From positions 6,513,983-6,577,982 of the forward strand of contig NC_033636.1 in NCBI RefSeq assembly GCF_001540865.1: a stretch of 64,000 bases of DNA, written 5' to 3'. The stretch comes from Ananas comosus. Taxonomy: Eukaryota; Streptophyta; Magnoliopsida; Poales; Bromeliaceae. Numbering within the stretch: the first letter of the stretch is position 1; each line of letters begins with the position of its first letter. Positions 43,986 through 55,299 of this stretch are shown piece by piece. Under the pieces are notes generated by a model, which was given only the letters and a program-made list of their open reading frames with translations, had not been told where the DNA came from and ran no database searches. Position numbers and translations under genes: made by a program.

Positions 43986-44696
43986 TTAAAGGAGCTATCC
44001 GTTAGAGCCATCCCGTTTCCTCTCTACCACCCACCTTTTTTTTTTCTCCTCCCAATTAGACTTTTTCTTTTCCCAATGCATCTCCTTCCTCCTCCCTCAC
44101 CCTCTTACAGATCTACCCACCACCACCTCCTTACCTCACCAGGGAACACCGCCCCCAACCTCCATGAGCGGAGTACGGCCAAGTCGGAGCAAGGTGACTC
44201 GCTACCCCTCTCTTTCCCCCCCTTCGTGCGCGTGCAGGCTACACTTGCGGGCTGCGTATGCGGGCTAGCGGCAGCAGCCCGCCCCAGGCTGCAACACCCC
44301 CTCTCGCGGCTCCCCACCAACACCCCTCCCCGCAGCTCCCCCTTCTCTTCCCCCTGCGGCCCCAGCATGCTGGCCGCCCGCACCGGCCCCCACCCCCGAA
44401 GCCGGCACCCCACCTATTCCTACAACAGTCTACGATGCACATCCCCTCCTCCCCTGTGGCCCCGGCGCGTTGGCAGCCCGCACCGCCCCCCACCCCCGAA
44501 GCTGGTGTCTTTGAGAAATTTTCGTCGTCCTTGTTGTTACCAGTAATCTTGCCTCCATGTTGGGTTCTTTGTCTTTGAAAAATTTTGGCTCTTTTTAAAA
44601 AATTGTGTATAATTGTTCAATTTTACTTTTTAGAATATCCGTGCAGTGATTCAATTGATGCTTAATGCTCTTTAATTTGACTAACTGGATTTGGAT

Positions 44697-44803
44697 ATGG
44701 TGCAGTACCCACCTTCGAGCGCCTTCATCTCTCCCTTCTGGACCACCAATTTCGGCGCCCTGGCTTGGAACAACAACAACTCCCTCACCGTCGGCTTCCG
44801 AGG
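44697..44803 (+). pseudogene. Catalase N-terminal fragment, left arm
   Basis: Encodes [20 protein letters not shown] followed by [16 protein letters not shown], ending at a GT that could mark the original exon end. Plant catalases begin with a peptide of this form (YRPSSAFNSPFWTTNSGAPV type, then [10 protein letters not shown], from memory). About 36 residues are captured. The heme-binding and catalytic regions are absent, so it has no enzymatic function. Confidence 0.75.
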
Positions 44804-45110
44804 TACTATATTATTTTTCTATGTTGTTCTAAATTTACATGTTGATTTTGTTTAATATATTGCATATGTTAACATAGTCAATCTTCTTCTTTGTTGTAAT
44901 GAAGGTTTCTCATTTTTTTGTATCATTTGATTTCATTTCCATCTAAAGTTATTTGGTCGGAGTTTCATTTGTTAAGATGTTTTTCCTTCGATATTAGATG
45001 GTTAGCTATTGTAGAATCACTTTGCTTTAGATGCGTGATATTAATATTGGTTTGCTGTAAGATCTTTCTGTCATTTTTGTTCATCTATTTGTTTCATAGA
45101 TCTATTACGG

Positions 45111-47530
45111 ATGGATATTACAAGTTCTAATAATCCTACTTGTGATGGGAATGGTCGCTCTCGAGTGGCTTCATCAAGTTTCGAAGTTGACGAGGGTGTG
45201 ATTGAAAGTTCATCTTTAATGATTTTAAATAGTTGTGAATCAAGCGATCATATCTCTGAGAAGGAGCCAATTGACCAACTAGATCAAGAAAATTGGAATC
45301 AACAAATAGGTCAAATGGAAATAGAAAATGATGAGCCATATGTTGGTCAAGTCTTTTCTTCTATTGATGAAGCAAAGAGGTTCTATAATATCTATGCCTT
45401 CAAGATAGGATTTAGCATAAGAAAGGCGACTCACTACAAAGCAAAGAGGCTTGATGGTTTGGTTACATCAACAACATATACATGCTCTAAGGAAGGACAT
45501 GCAAACCCTCCAAACCAAAAGAAAGAAGTAGAAGAAGCTTCTGAAACTAATAGAACTCCTCAGAAGGAGTTTCCAAATTGGTGAATGAGTTGTAAGGCAC
45601 TTATGAGATTAAGAATGATTGAGGATGGAAAATGAATAGTTATTACATTTCACAAAGAGCACAACAATGAATTGATTGTAAGCCCTTCGAAAACTCATTA
45701 TTTTCGATCCATCGCTCCATTACTAATGAGCAAAAGGAAGTAATAAATATGTTAAGCGAGCAAAATATTTTCATATCTCAAATAATATTTTTTATGACGG
45801 CACGAGAGGGAGGAATGCAAAATATCCATTTTAAGAAAAGACTTAAGTAATACAATCGTCGAAAAGAATATGAGTCGCAATGGCATTGATGTTGCAAGTG
45901 TTCTAAACTATTTTCGAGAGTTTTAATATTTTTCGGTTGCTTTCTTTGGCCGCTATAGATGTGGACGAGGAGCACACGATACGAAATTTACTTTGGGTTG
46001 ATGGAAGGTTGAGAATGGCATATCAATTATTTTCAGATGTTGTGACTTTTGACACAACATATATGACTAACACATATAGCATGCCATTTGTACCATTTAT
46101 TGGAGTTAATCATCATAAACAATCTATGTTTTTTTGTTGTACCTTACTTAGATATGAGACTACTAATATTTTTTGTTTGCTATTTAAAACTTGGTTGAAA
46201 GCAATGTTTGATCGACATCCAGGAGCAATTATTACAGATCAAGACCCTGCCATGAGAAAAGCGATTGAACAAATTTTTCCAAATACAATTCATAGATATT
46301 ATCAGTGGCATATAATGAGAAAAGTACAAGAGCACTTAGGAGTATTATATTTTTCGAAAACAAGGTTTAAAGATGAGTTGCATTCGTGCATAAATGATAG
46401 CTTAGCTATTGAAGAATTTGAAAGTGGGTGAGAATCTATTCTTCAAAAGTATAATTTGCATGATAATAACTATCTTCGTGTGCTATGGAAGAGCCGCAGT
46501 CAATGAGCCCCTGTTTATTTTCGGGATACATTTTTCGCTAATATGTTTACTTCTCAACGAAGTGAAGGTATAAATGCTTTATTAAAAATACTGTTGGACT
46601 CCCACACATTAATATATAAGTTTGTAATACAATTTGAAAAAATTGTGGCAGGTCGATATGAAAGTAAAAATTTACAAGAGTGCAAAATGAAGGATGGACA
46701 AGCTACTTTGTGGACCTTCAATCCTATTGAAGAACAAGCTCGCGATGTATATACGAAGAATGTTTTTATGGATTTCAGGGATCAATTGAAGGCTTCTACT
46801 TGCTATAGGTTAATGCAAATGAAAAATATCATATATAAGGTTTGTATTATACAAAATTCTTCTAAACATCATCAACGGATGTATTCATATATGGTATCCA
46901 TACATGAAGATGACGAGAAAGTATCTTGTAACTGTAAGAAGTTCAATTATACCGGTATCTTATGTGCTCATGCTCTCACAGTGATGTATTTTGTTGGTAT
47001 CCATCACATTCCTCAAACTATATAATGAACCTATATAATGAAAATATGGACAAAAGAAGCAAAATGTGGTATGCCAAGCGACAAATTGAAAATATAGCAA
47101 TTATTGACTCATCAAGTGGTAGAGCACAATGGCATGAATTACTTAGTTTAATCTATCAAAAATTTATTAATGAAGGTACGAAAAACTTGAAGGCATATGA
47201 AGTGGCTAAAGAAGATATGGAATTGATTATTAGCAAACTTGCTTCGCTTAACAAAGAACTTGAAATTGTAGAAGCATTGCAGAATGACAAAGGCCTCGAA
47301 CATCATAGCGTAACTATCTACAATCAAGTTATATAAAAGTGGGTTTAGAAGGTCAAGTGGCTAACATGGGTTTCGAAGGTCAAGTGGTTAAGGATCGACC
47401 ACAATCTCAATGTAAAGGTAAAATGAGGCCTCAAAGAATTAAGCCATATGCGGAAAAAGCTAAAAAATCACGGACTTTTGTGCAAAGTGCAAAAGAAAAG
47501 GTTATAATATTAGAACTTGCAAAGAGATAA
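45111..47530 (+). pseudogene. FAR1-related MULE transposase
   Basis: Domains in order: a FAR1-type zinc-binding DNA-binding region (45300-45700; VFSSIDEAKRFYNIYAFKIG, then KEHNNELIVSPSKTHYFRS); MULE transposase core (45990-46430; VVTFDTTYMTN with the first Asp, IITDQDPAMRKAI with the second, HRYYQWHIMRKV); SWIM zinc finger (about 46920-46980; CNCKKFNYTGILCAHAL); and a C-terminal part with RIKPYAEKAKKSRT leading to a frameshifted zinc knuckle (47430-47530). Stops occur at 45582, about 45651 and 46429, with frameshifts in between. Transposases of this type cut and paste MULEs by recognising the TIRs. FAR1/FHY3 light-signalling proteins derive from this family, but the TIR context shows a transposon copy. 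Confidence 0.9.
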
Positions 47531-47539
47531 AATTCTATT

Positions 47540-48110
47540 ATTATTATTATTATTGATTTTTTATTACAAGTTATCTAAAATTCTGATAACAAAATTTTAT
47601 TTCAGGAGCCTATACATGAGGCCTTTAATAATGGTAATTCTACCAGTAGTGATCGATCAGTTGACGGCGATTCGAGTTTCTTCACATAGAATTGTAGGAG
47701 TGGCTAATATTATTACCATTGAAACTAATGTTATTGTTGTTGTTAAGACTAATGTTATTTTTATTGTCGTTAATGTTATTGTTCTTCTTCATGTTGATGT
47801 TTTTGATGTTTGGAGACATTAATATTGCAGCTAGTGATGATGTTGTTGTAACCAAATGATTCAAGACATATTGTAATGGCTAATGTTATTGTTGAGATTA
47901 ATGTTGTTGCTGTTGTTGAGATTAATGTTATTATTATTATTGTTAATGTTGTTGTTATTCTTTATGTTGATATTTTTTTTTTATGTTTGAAAACATATCG
48001 ACATTGCAAGCTAGCGATGATCTTGTTGTGGATTGAAAATACCACACAAATCACATACAATAAAATTAGTACCCAAACAATTAACTATTGTTAGAAAAGT
48101 GAAATTCATT
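47540..48110. repeat. Low-complexity AATGTTATTGTTGTTG region
   Basis: Degenerate repeats of GTTATTGTTGTTGTTGAGATTAATG-like sequence, in two blocks (47700-47820 and 47880-47990) each preceded by a GAC/GAT-rich stretch. It lies between the transposase end and the antisense GRF gene. The two small frames in it are not genes. Confidence 0.6.
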
Positions 48111-48151
48111 ACATGCCATCATGACCTCTTCTTATCATACAACTTTTATTA

Positions 48152-48635
48152 TCATATAAATTGCAATAATAATGAAAATAATACATAGAAATGTGATAAG
48201 CTCAATAAATATAAAAATTTATTTTCAACATCAGCTCTCACTTCCTTGATTCTATCTAAAAGTTTGTTGTCGCAATCTTTCAACACCTGTATTTGATCAG
48301 CTATCTTCGCTTCTAAATAGTCTATATGTGGAACTGGCCAATCATTTGAAGATTTTTTGTGCAAACTTTCAAAATCGAAGGCCATACTTTTACTCAGCTT
48401 TAAAGAAATAGAACTCTCTGATTCAAACGGTTCTCTATCCTTTGCTTCATTCTTATCTACCCATTAGAAAGAGTTACAATAATTTTTCTTGTTGTTTCAA
48501 TATTTTGGACAGTCGTAAAATTGCATCCCTTCAGAACGTGGCACGTGGCTGACGTGAAACTCTTAACATAGCTACTTTATTACATTTGCAGCGAACAATC
48601 CAACTTTCTTTAGGATTTTTCCGATAATATGCCAT
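48152..48635 (-). pseudogene. Antisense GRF zinc-finger small protein
   Basis: Starts MAYYRKNPKESWIVRCKCNK at 48635. After a one-base shift it continues GMQFYDCPKY, then NYCNSF and WVDKNEAKD, giving the C-x-C...FYxCP...C..F.WVD pattern of GRF zinc fingers. A tail follows with SMAFDFESLHKKSSNDWPVP, a coiled coil (LEAKIADQIQVLKDCDNKLL) and a C-terminal hydrophobic helix (LSHFYVLFSLLLQF). It has one frameshift and two stops (after PKY and NSF). Small GRF proteins with a C-terminal membrane helix are common in plants. It is convergent to the transposase and inside the TIRs, so it is a second gene of the MULE or a captured one. Confidence 0.65.
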
Positions 48636-48999
48636 TGATATTCTGAAAAAAAAAAAGGAAATTGAATCAACTTAGACGAAAATGATTAACTGAATAATTT
48701 AGCAGTCATGCTATCCATGAACAAAAATTGCCACAACTACATCAACACCAAATATAGTAAGATGTAATTATTTATCCTAAAGCAAAGTGATTATACAATA
48801 GCTAATCATCTAATATCGAAGGAAAATATCATAACAAATGAAACTTCGACCGATTAACCTTAGACGAAAATGAAAACAGATGATACGAAAAATAAGAAAC
48901 CTTTATTACAACAAAGAAGAAGATTGACTATGTTAACATATGCAAGTTATTAAACAAAACCAACATATAAATTTAGAGCAATATAGATAAATAATATAG

Positions 49000-49194
49000 T
49001 ACCGCGGGAGCCGACGGTGAGGGAGCTATTGTTGTTCCAAGCCGGGGTACCGGAATTGGTGTTCCAAAAGGGGGAGTAGTACCGCGGGAGCCGACGGTGA
49101 CGGAGCTATTGTTGTTCCAAGCCGGGGTACCGGAATTGGTGTTCCAAAAGGGGGAGTTGAAGGCTCTCGAAGGATGGTACTGCACCATATCCAA
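49000..49194 (-). pseudogene. Catalase N-terminal fragment, right arm, duplicated
   Basis: The minus strand encodes [20 protein letters not shown] followed by [19 protein letters not shown] 77-bp direct repeat of the last part follows (SPFWNTN...TVGSRG in another frame). This arm is closer to catalase than the left one. The 77-bp duplication is not in the left arm, so it arose after the arms separated. Confidence 0.78.
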
Positions 49195-50070
49195 ATCCAG
49201 TTAGTCAAATTAGAGAGCATTAATCATCGATTGAATCATTGCACGGTTATTCTAATAAGTAAAATTGAACAAATACACAAAATTTTTTTTAAAAAGCCAA
49301 AATTTCTCAAAGACAAAGAACCCAACATGGAGGCAAGATTACCGGTACAACAGAGACGACGAAAATTTCTCGAAGACACCGGCTTCAGGGGTGGGGGGCG
49401 GTGCGGGCTGCCAGCATGCCAAGGCCACGGGGGAGGAGGGGGTGTGTATCATAGACCACTGTGGGAAAACGGGGGTGCCGACTTGGGGGGTGAGGGGTGG
49501 TGCAGGCTGCCAGCACGCTGGGGCCGCAAGGGGGAGAGGAGGAGGAGCTGCGGGGAGGGTTGTTGGTGGGGAGCTGCGAGAGGGGGTGTCGCAGCCTGGG
49601 GCCAGCTGCTGCCGCTAGCCCGCACTAGCAGTCCGCAAGTGCAGCATGCATGCACGGGGCGGGGGGGGGGGGAGGCGGGTCCCCCTGCTCCGACTTGGCC
49701 CACGCCGCTTGTGGAGGTTAGGGCGGTGTTCCCTGGTGGGGCGAGGCGATAGTGGTGGGTAGATCTTGATGAGGAGGGTGAGGGAGGGAAGGAGATCATT
49801 GGGAAAAGAAAAAGTCTGATTGGGGGAGAAAAAAAAAAAAGGTGGGTGGCAGAGAGAAAACGGAATGGCTCTAACGGATAGCTCCGTTAGCCTCTTCTCC
49901 GTTAGATCTGGCACGGATCTAAAAGTCGATCTGATGGACGAGAAGTTATAAGTAGTGCAGCTACTATACTTTTATGAGCATAGTAGATGCACACCACTCT
50001 CTCTCTCTTCTCTCTTTCTCTTCTCTCTCTCTCTCTCCTCTCTCTCTCTATAATATATATATATATATAC

Positions 50071-50728
50071 ACACTAGCTGAGTGTACGTGCAATGAACGT
50101 AAAAATTATTTTAATTTATTTTAAATATAAATTTTTAAATATATTTATTAAAAAAAATTACAATAAAATTATGTTTTATAAATGAATATGTTATATTTTC
50201 ATATATACATTGAATATTTTTATATATTTTTGAATTCTGATAAATTTAAAATTTAAGTTTATTATTTAAACTAAAAGCGTCAAAATTTATTCACATTTAC
50301 TTTGAAATTTAATATACTATATATATACCACTAACACACTAGCTGAGTGTACGTGCAATGCGCTGTAAAAATTATTTTAATTTATTTTAAATATAAATTT
50401 TTACTATAATTTAATTTCACTGGGTCCCCCTGCCCGCTTGGCCGCACGCCACGCTTGTGAGGTTAGGAGCGGTCCTGTGGGGCGAGCGATAGTGGTGGCT
50501 AGACTTATCGAGTAGGGAGGAGGGAGGAAGAGAGCATTGGAAAAAGAAAAAGTCTGATTGGTTGGGAAAAAAAAGGTGGTGGGCAAAGAAAACGAATGGG
50601 CTCTAACGGATAGCTCCGTTAGCTCTTCTCCATTAATCTGCACGTAATTTTTCTAAAAAGCGATCTGATGGACCGAGAATATAAGTGTTCAAGCTACTAT
50701 ATCTCCTTATGAGCATAATTAGATGCAC

Positions 50729-50762
<34 letters not shown>

Positions 50763-51310
50763 GTCCTTCGTTCCTCTCTATACTTAATATATATATATAT
50801 ATAACACACTTGCTGAGTGTACTGTGCAATGAACTAAAAAATATTTTAATTTATTTTAAATATAAAAATTTAAATTATATTTATTCAAATATTCAAATAA
50901 AATTATTTTAAAATGAATATTTATATTTTATATATACATGATATTTTTATATATTTTATGAATTCTGATAAATTTAAAATCTAAGTTTATTAATTTAAAC
51001 TAAAAAGCGTCAACAATTTATTCACATTACTTTGAAAATTTTAATATACATATATATACACACATGCACACACACCACACACGTAGCTGAGTTACGTCAA
51101 TGCATAAAATTATTTTAATTTATTTAATATAAATTTTTATACATTATATTTATTCAAAAATTTACAAATAAAAAATTTTTTATAAATGATATGTTTAACT
51201 TTTTATAGATAATTTTTTCAATATATACATTGAATATTTTCATATTTTTTGAATTCTGATAAATTAAAATTTTTAATTTTTTTATATAAACTAAAGCATC
51301 AAAATTAATT
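50071..51310. repeat. Noisy tandem copies of MULE end and AT-rich repeat
   Basis: A 265-bp AT-rich unit starting ACACACTAGCTGAGTGTACG occurs at about 50071, 50336 (truncated), 50805 and 51080. Between the second and third copies, 50423-50735 repeats the outer right TIR of the MULE (49678-49993), with scattered single-base deletions. The copies differ mostly by indels, as in the noisy arm at 3797-13966, so part of this may be uncorrected long-read filling rather than true duplication. Confidence 0.65.
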
Positions 51311-51841
51311 CAAATTTAGCTTTGAGATTAATTTAGTTCAGCTGATAATTAAATATTTAATTATATTAATTAATTTGATATCCAAAATTTATAAATTTAA
51401 ATTTTTAAAATTTAATTTGATCCACTGCAATTAAGAATTTTTAAATTGTTAATGACAATTTGATATCAAAATTAAATTAATTCATTGATTTAAACTCAAA
51501 ATTTAACTTTAATCGTAAAATTTATCCGATAGAATACTTCTCTTAACAGATTGATGCACCAACGCAAATCTTTTATTTGAAAAATATTTTTAACAATTAA
51601 TCATTATCGATTCGTCAGGATTGATATTTGTAGATAAGAACTATTTTTTTAACAGATTGATATAAACATTTATTTTATTTGAATATTTTTTAACAAACGA
51701 TTTAACTTTCGTGGGAAATATTGTTGTTTATGTCCTTTTGGATTCTTTCTGTCTGTCATGTCAGAATTCTTCAACACTTATATATATTATATAGTATATA
51801 TATAATATATATATATAAAAAGAGAGAGAGAGAGAGAAAGA

Positions 51842-52170
51842 GAGCTATGCTGGTAAGCATACTCGTAGCACGAAGCCTCCGGCTACAAGTGGTTTTCATT
51901 TGCAGCTTCAAATTAACGATCTGGCTCTGTCATCTTGATCTATAGGCTAATAAGAAATATTAGACAACTAAATTATAAATTTCTGACATTATTTACCTAC
52001 TCAATACAGTGTCTTAAAATTAAACGGCCGAAAATAAAAATCTGCATTAAAAAATATGAAAATAACTTGAATTAAAGATCATAGGTACTGATCATCACTC
52101 TAAAGTAAAAAGAATTTTCATAATATAAATTCTATCAGATTTGATTGTTTTACATACCGTTTAAAATATC
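51842..52170. mobile_element. Half of a long-palindrome MITE
   Basis: Has a tip like GTAGCACGAAGCCTCCGGCTAC and an interior (GGCCGAAAATAAAAATCTGC, GATCATAGGTACTGATCATC) resembling the left half of the element at 60664-61174 (GGCTGAAAATAAAAATCTTA, AAAGATATTGATCTTG). It is flanked by (TA)n and AGAGAG tracts. The right half is not recognisable. Confidence 0.4.
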
Positions 52171-52261
52171 ACTAACGCATCACATCAGGTACTTCGACTA
52201 TATCATATATATATATAACTATATATATATATATTATATATATATATATATATATTAGTTG

Positions 52262-52784
52262 AGCTAGAATACTATCGTATATAACGAGTAGTTTTTACTA
52301 CCGATATTGTTTTCGATGATAGAGCTTCCAAATTTGACCGATGCGCTTCGTATAAATATGATCTAAACAATTTAAAGCTATCTAGAATAATCAAATTTCA
52401 CCACATTTTCATATTATCTTTTATCCATCAAGTGAACAGAAAATTAATGCGGAAATAATGAATACCTTTAAAAAAATGATATAGGATCTTGTAACAAGAT
52501 CAATGAGTATAGATCTTGTTTTAAATATTTAAAAATTTTGGTACAAAAATTCAATGATTTGATATCTTTACCCGTTAAACAGAGAAAACTCTTATCGACC
52601 ATATAAAATTTACAATTTTTGAAACCTTTGATCATAGGCAATGAATGTCGAAAGATTGAAATTGTGATTTCTAAACACTTCAAAGTGGTATAGAAAAATT
52701 CATGTCAACGAGCCGATCGCAATTGGAATTCTATCATCGAAATAAATGATGTAAAAGGTTCTATTTACTACGATAGTATTCTAA
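52262..52784. mobile_element. Long-palindrome MITE, member 2
   Basis: Ends CTAGAATACTATCGTA and the reverse complement TAGTATTCTA. The arms share TTTTCGATGATAGAGCTTCC / TTCGATGATAGAATTCCAAT, the centre contains GATCTTGTTTTAAATATTTA, and CCCGTTAAACAGA precedes the right arm. It belongs to the same family as 40169-40605 and 60664-61174. It sits in (TA)n and CT-repeat microsatellites. Confidence 0.6.
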
Positions 52785-52834
52785 AACAAAACTCTCTCTC
52801 TCTCTCATCTCTCTCTCTCTCTCTCTTCTCCTCT

Positions 52835-52886
<52 letters not shown>

Positions 52887-52900
52887 TATATATATATATA

Positions 52901-53123
52901 GCCAGCTACAGTACTTGAAAAGCACAAGCACTTGGTGCTTGTAAGTTTTTTAACCGTTAGATCTACTTCTTGGATCATTTGCAACATTAAGATTATACTA
53001 TTCACCAACCACCCACCACTAAACCTAGGAGACCCCATATCACTCTAACCGCATATCTCTTAATCCAATGGCTAAAAATCTACAAGCACCAATAACTTCG
53101 TACTTTTAAAAGTATAGGAGCTC

Positions 53124-53125
<2 letters not shown>
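52901..53125. mobile_element. Small MITE with 60-bp inverted repeats
   Basis: The left end GCCAGCTACAGTACTTGAAA through CACTTGGTGCTTGTAAGTTT pairs with the right end, reverse complement TTGAGCTCCTATACTTTTAA through TTGGTGCTTGTAGATTTTTA. The terminal TACT(T/C)TTAAAAGTA motif recalls the MULE tip at 43500. It is flanked on both sides by (TA)n. Confidence 0.65.
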
Positions 53126-53172
<47 letters not shown>

Positions 53173-53344
53173 GCATTTTGCACAAAAATTAAAGTTGAGC
53201 GCCCAATTTCAAAATTACAAATAGTTGAGGAGTTTTTATACATTTGTACGTTTCCTCATCGAAGAGGACAAAAACGCTCCAAAATGATCGTGCGTCCCCA
53301 ATACAATAATACTCACCCTTTCATTTTCCCTCTCTCTAAAACCC

Positions 53345-53353
53345 AAACCCTAG
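53345..53353 (+). promoter_or_regulatory. Telo-box in leader of the DP gene
   Basis: AAACCCTAG, the plant telo-box (AAACCCTA). It lies in a CT-rich leader (CTCTCTAAAACCCAAACCCTAG) about 2 kb before the first coding exon. Telo-boxes are frequent near starts of genes active in dividing cells (established). Its link to this gene is inferred from position and from the following CTTCAG/GTTTGA splice-like context. Confidence 0.45.
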
Positions 53354-53837
53354 CTTCATTTTTTCCTTCAGGTTTGATTTGAGCGTTTGCGTTCGCTTTC
53401 TCTTTTTCTTTCCACATTTGTAAAGAAGTTATACGCAATTTGGTTTCTCTACTTTAGGGTTTTCCTTTTATTGAGGTAAACCTACAATTTCATGCCCGTT
53501 CGTTCGAAATTTGGATTGTTTTGTTTTTAAATTCTCTTTTTTTTTGTTTTGTTTTGTGATTAATCTCGTAGCAGTTTAATTACATTGTTGTCGTGTTACT
53601 TTTGAATTTTTTGATTGCTCAAATTGTTGTGCGTAGGACTTTTGAACTAATTAATGCGCTGAATTGGAATGTTGAGAGTGGAGAGTAAACCAAACAATTT
53701 AACCGCATTACGGAGACTTCGTTTGGGATTGCTGGCAAAATGCGTCACATGCAGTCAGAAATTGCGATAAGAGCATATTTTGTTTGTTTCTGGAAATGAT
53801 AACATGTTGGTCAAATTGTACTAGTTCTGTTAAGGTA

Positions 53838-54246
53838 TGTAATGTCTTAACAGCCCCACATTGGATGAGAAAGTAATTGTGATTGGAATGTAAGAGCTCA
53901 CAAATTCTAGTAATAATAATTAGATTTAAGTATTTTGGGCTTGTGGTTTGGAGTTCAACGAGTTATTACTACTAGTGGGCTGGTCGGTAATCGTTACATT
54001 TGGTATCAGAGCCGAATGCAGCTGGAAGTGTAAGAGATAAGTGTTATGTGGGACAAAATGTTGCACCATAGGTTTGGTTGGAATCACCTCTAGAATATCA
54101 CATCGCCAGATAATTCTGGTTTGTGTGTGGTTGGGTTTGGGCCTGATGAGGATGTTAGGGTCTAAACGGGAGAGTTTGTAACGCCTTAATAATCCCACAT
54201 CGAGGAGCCCAACGAGTTATTAGTGTTAGTGGGCTGAGTCATTACG
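53838..54246 (+). mobile_element. TRIM retrotransposon (miniature LTR element)
   Basis: The 5' LTR 53838-53998 starts TGTAATGTCTTAACAGCCCC and ends GGTAATCGTTACA. It is followed two bases later by the primer-binding site TGGTATCAGAGCC (54001-54013), complementary to initiator-Met tRNA. A 160-bp internal region ends in a purine-rich stretch (GGGTCTAAACGGGAGAG). The 3' LTR 54177-54246 starts TGTAACGCCTTAATAATCCC and shares CAACGAGTTATTAGT, but lacks the middle 90 bp. There is no coding capacity and no clear target duplication. It lies in the presumed first intron of the DP gene. Confidence 0.85.
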
Positions 54247-55299
54247 AGATATGATTTTTGCGGTCCTATTGGAAAATGCAAAAGCATATCCCCCCCGTGT
54301 TTTTGCCTGAACTCCTTTTGGCTCAATAGTGTTAGCCATCCTCAATATTAAATGAGACCTTAAGTAATTGTAGATATAATTCTTGAAAGAAATTCTTCTA
54401 AATGTGATTTCTATAAGAAGATTGTGGATTGGCCCATTATTTTATATGGATATTTTGGAGAAAAATCAGTCAATTGGCTGTTGATCAATTATCAGTGAAT
54501 GAACCAAAATATTGTGTAATATCTAAGCAAAATGCTAGCAAGCTTTTAAATATGATTCGAATTGTTTGAAATATCTTAACCAGTTAGAGATTTTCAATGC
54601 CCTTTTACTATGCCAACTAAATTAGTCTACTCATACTGTATAGGATACTTTTAACTATAGTTGAATTCACGGTTTTACCTAGCTTGTTAAAAATAATTAA
54701 AAACAAAATGCATTTGATTAGGGTGCTAATACATTGATAGAATAAATTCGTTGTTTTGACTGTTTTACTGTTTTAAGTTGTCAAATTTGATACTGTTTGA
54801 TCTTAAGGTAAAAGAGTTGCAAAAACTTGATATTTGGTTACTGGATGTTTCAAATGATCAAGGTCAAATATAATGGAGGATCTTCAATATAAATGTTCTA
54901 TGTTGCTTTTGATTGGAAGTCTCTCTCTCTCTCTCTATCTCTCTCCCCCCTGCCCCTCGATATATTGATTGTTATATTGATTGTTGTGCTGTATGGTATG
55001 TTGTATTATTTTTTAGCTGGCTAAATTGTAGATGTGACAGGAATCGTAATATTTATGCATTATTTTATTTGCGTAGTTGTTTTGCATGATTTTTTTTTGT
55101 TGTTGGCTCTGATCTAAAATTGCTTCAGTTGATTTCCATGTGCTTTTGGATCTGAATAATCAGGCAGCTATTCTTAAATTGCCTCACAATAATAGTTTGT
55201 ATGCTATGAGCACTTTGATGTAGGAGTTGATAAATTGTCGTGTTGTTTTGCTCAAGTTACATGTGAACTATTTCCTCATCAAACGGCAGTGGCAAAGCA

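Larger units (their letters stand above)
43500..49993 (+). mobile_element. Large FAR1-type Mutator element (MULE)
   Basis: The inverted repeats are at 43500-45035 and 48775-49993. Matching blocks include TAGCTGCACTACTTATAACT, TCCGTTAGAGCCAT, GACTTTTTCTTTTCCCAATG, GTTGGGTTCTTTGTCTTTGA and AACATAGTCAATCTTCTTCT, each present inverted at the other end. The interior (45036-48774) carries a FAR1/MULE transposase on the plus strand and an antisense GRF zinc-finger frame. Both arms contain a catalase-derived fragment. The left arm has an extra 400-bp insertion (43588-43985). Both genes are broken, so the copy is no longer autonomous. Confidence 0.82.
53290..55299 (+). other. Leader and upstream intron of the DP gene
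   Basis: From a CT-rich, telo-box-bearing leader (53330-53460) to the first coding exon. It includes the TRIM and a CT microsatellite (54920-54950). A possible acceptor AACGGCAG lies just before the ATG exon at 55289. No further gene is seen. Confidence 0.4.

Noticed and set aside
49902..50093. CT/TA microsatellites as a centromere- or CRISPR-like array
   Set aside because: Simple (CT)n and (TA)n tracts flanking MITEs, without repeat-spacer structure.
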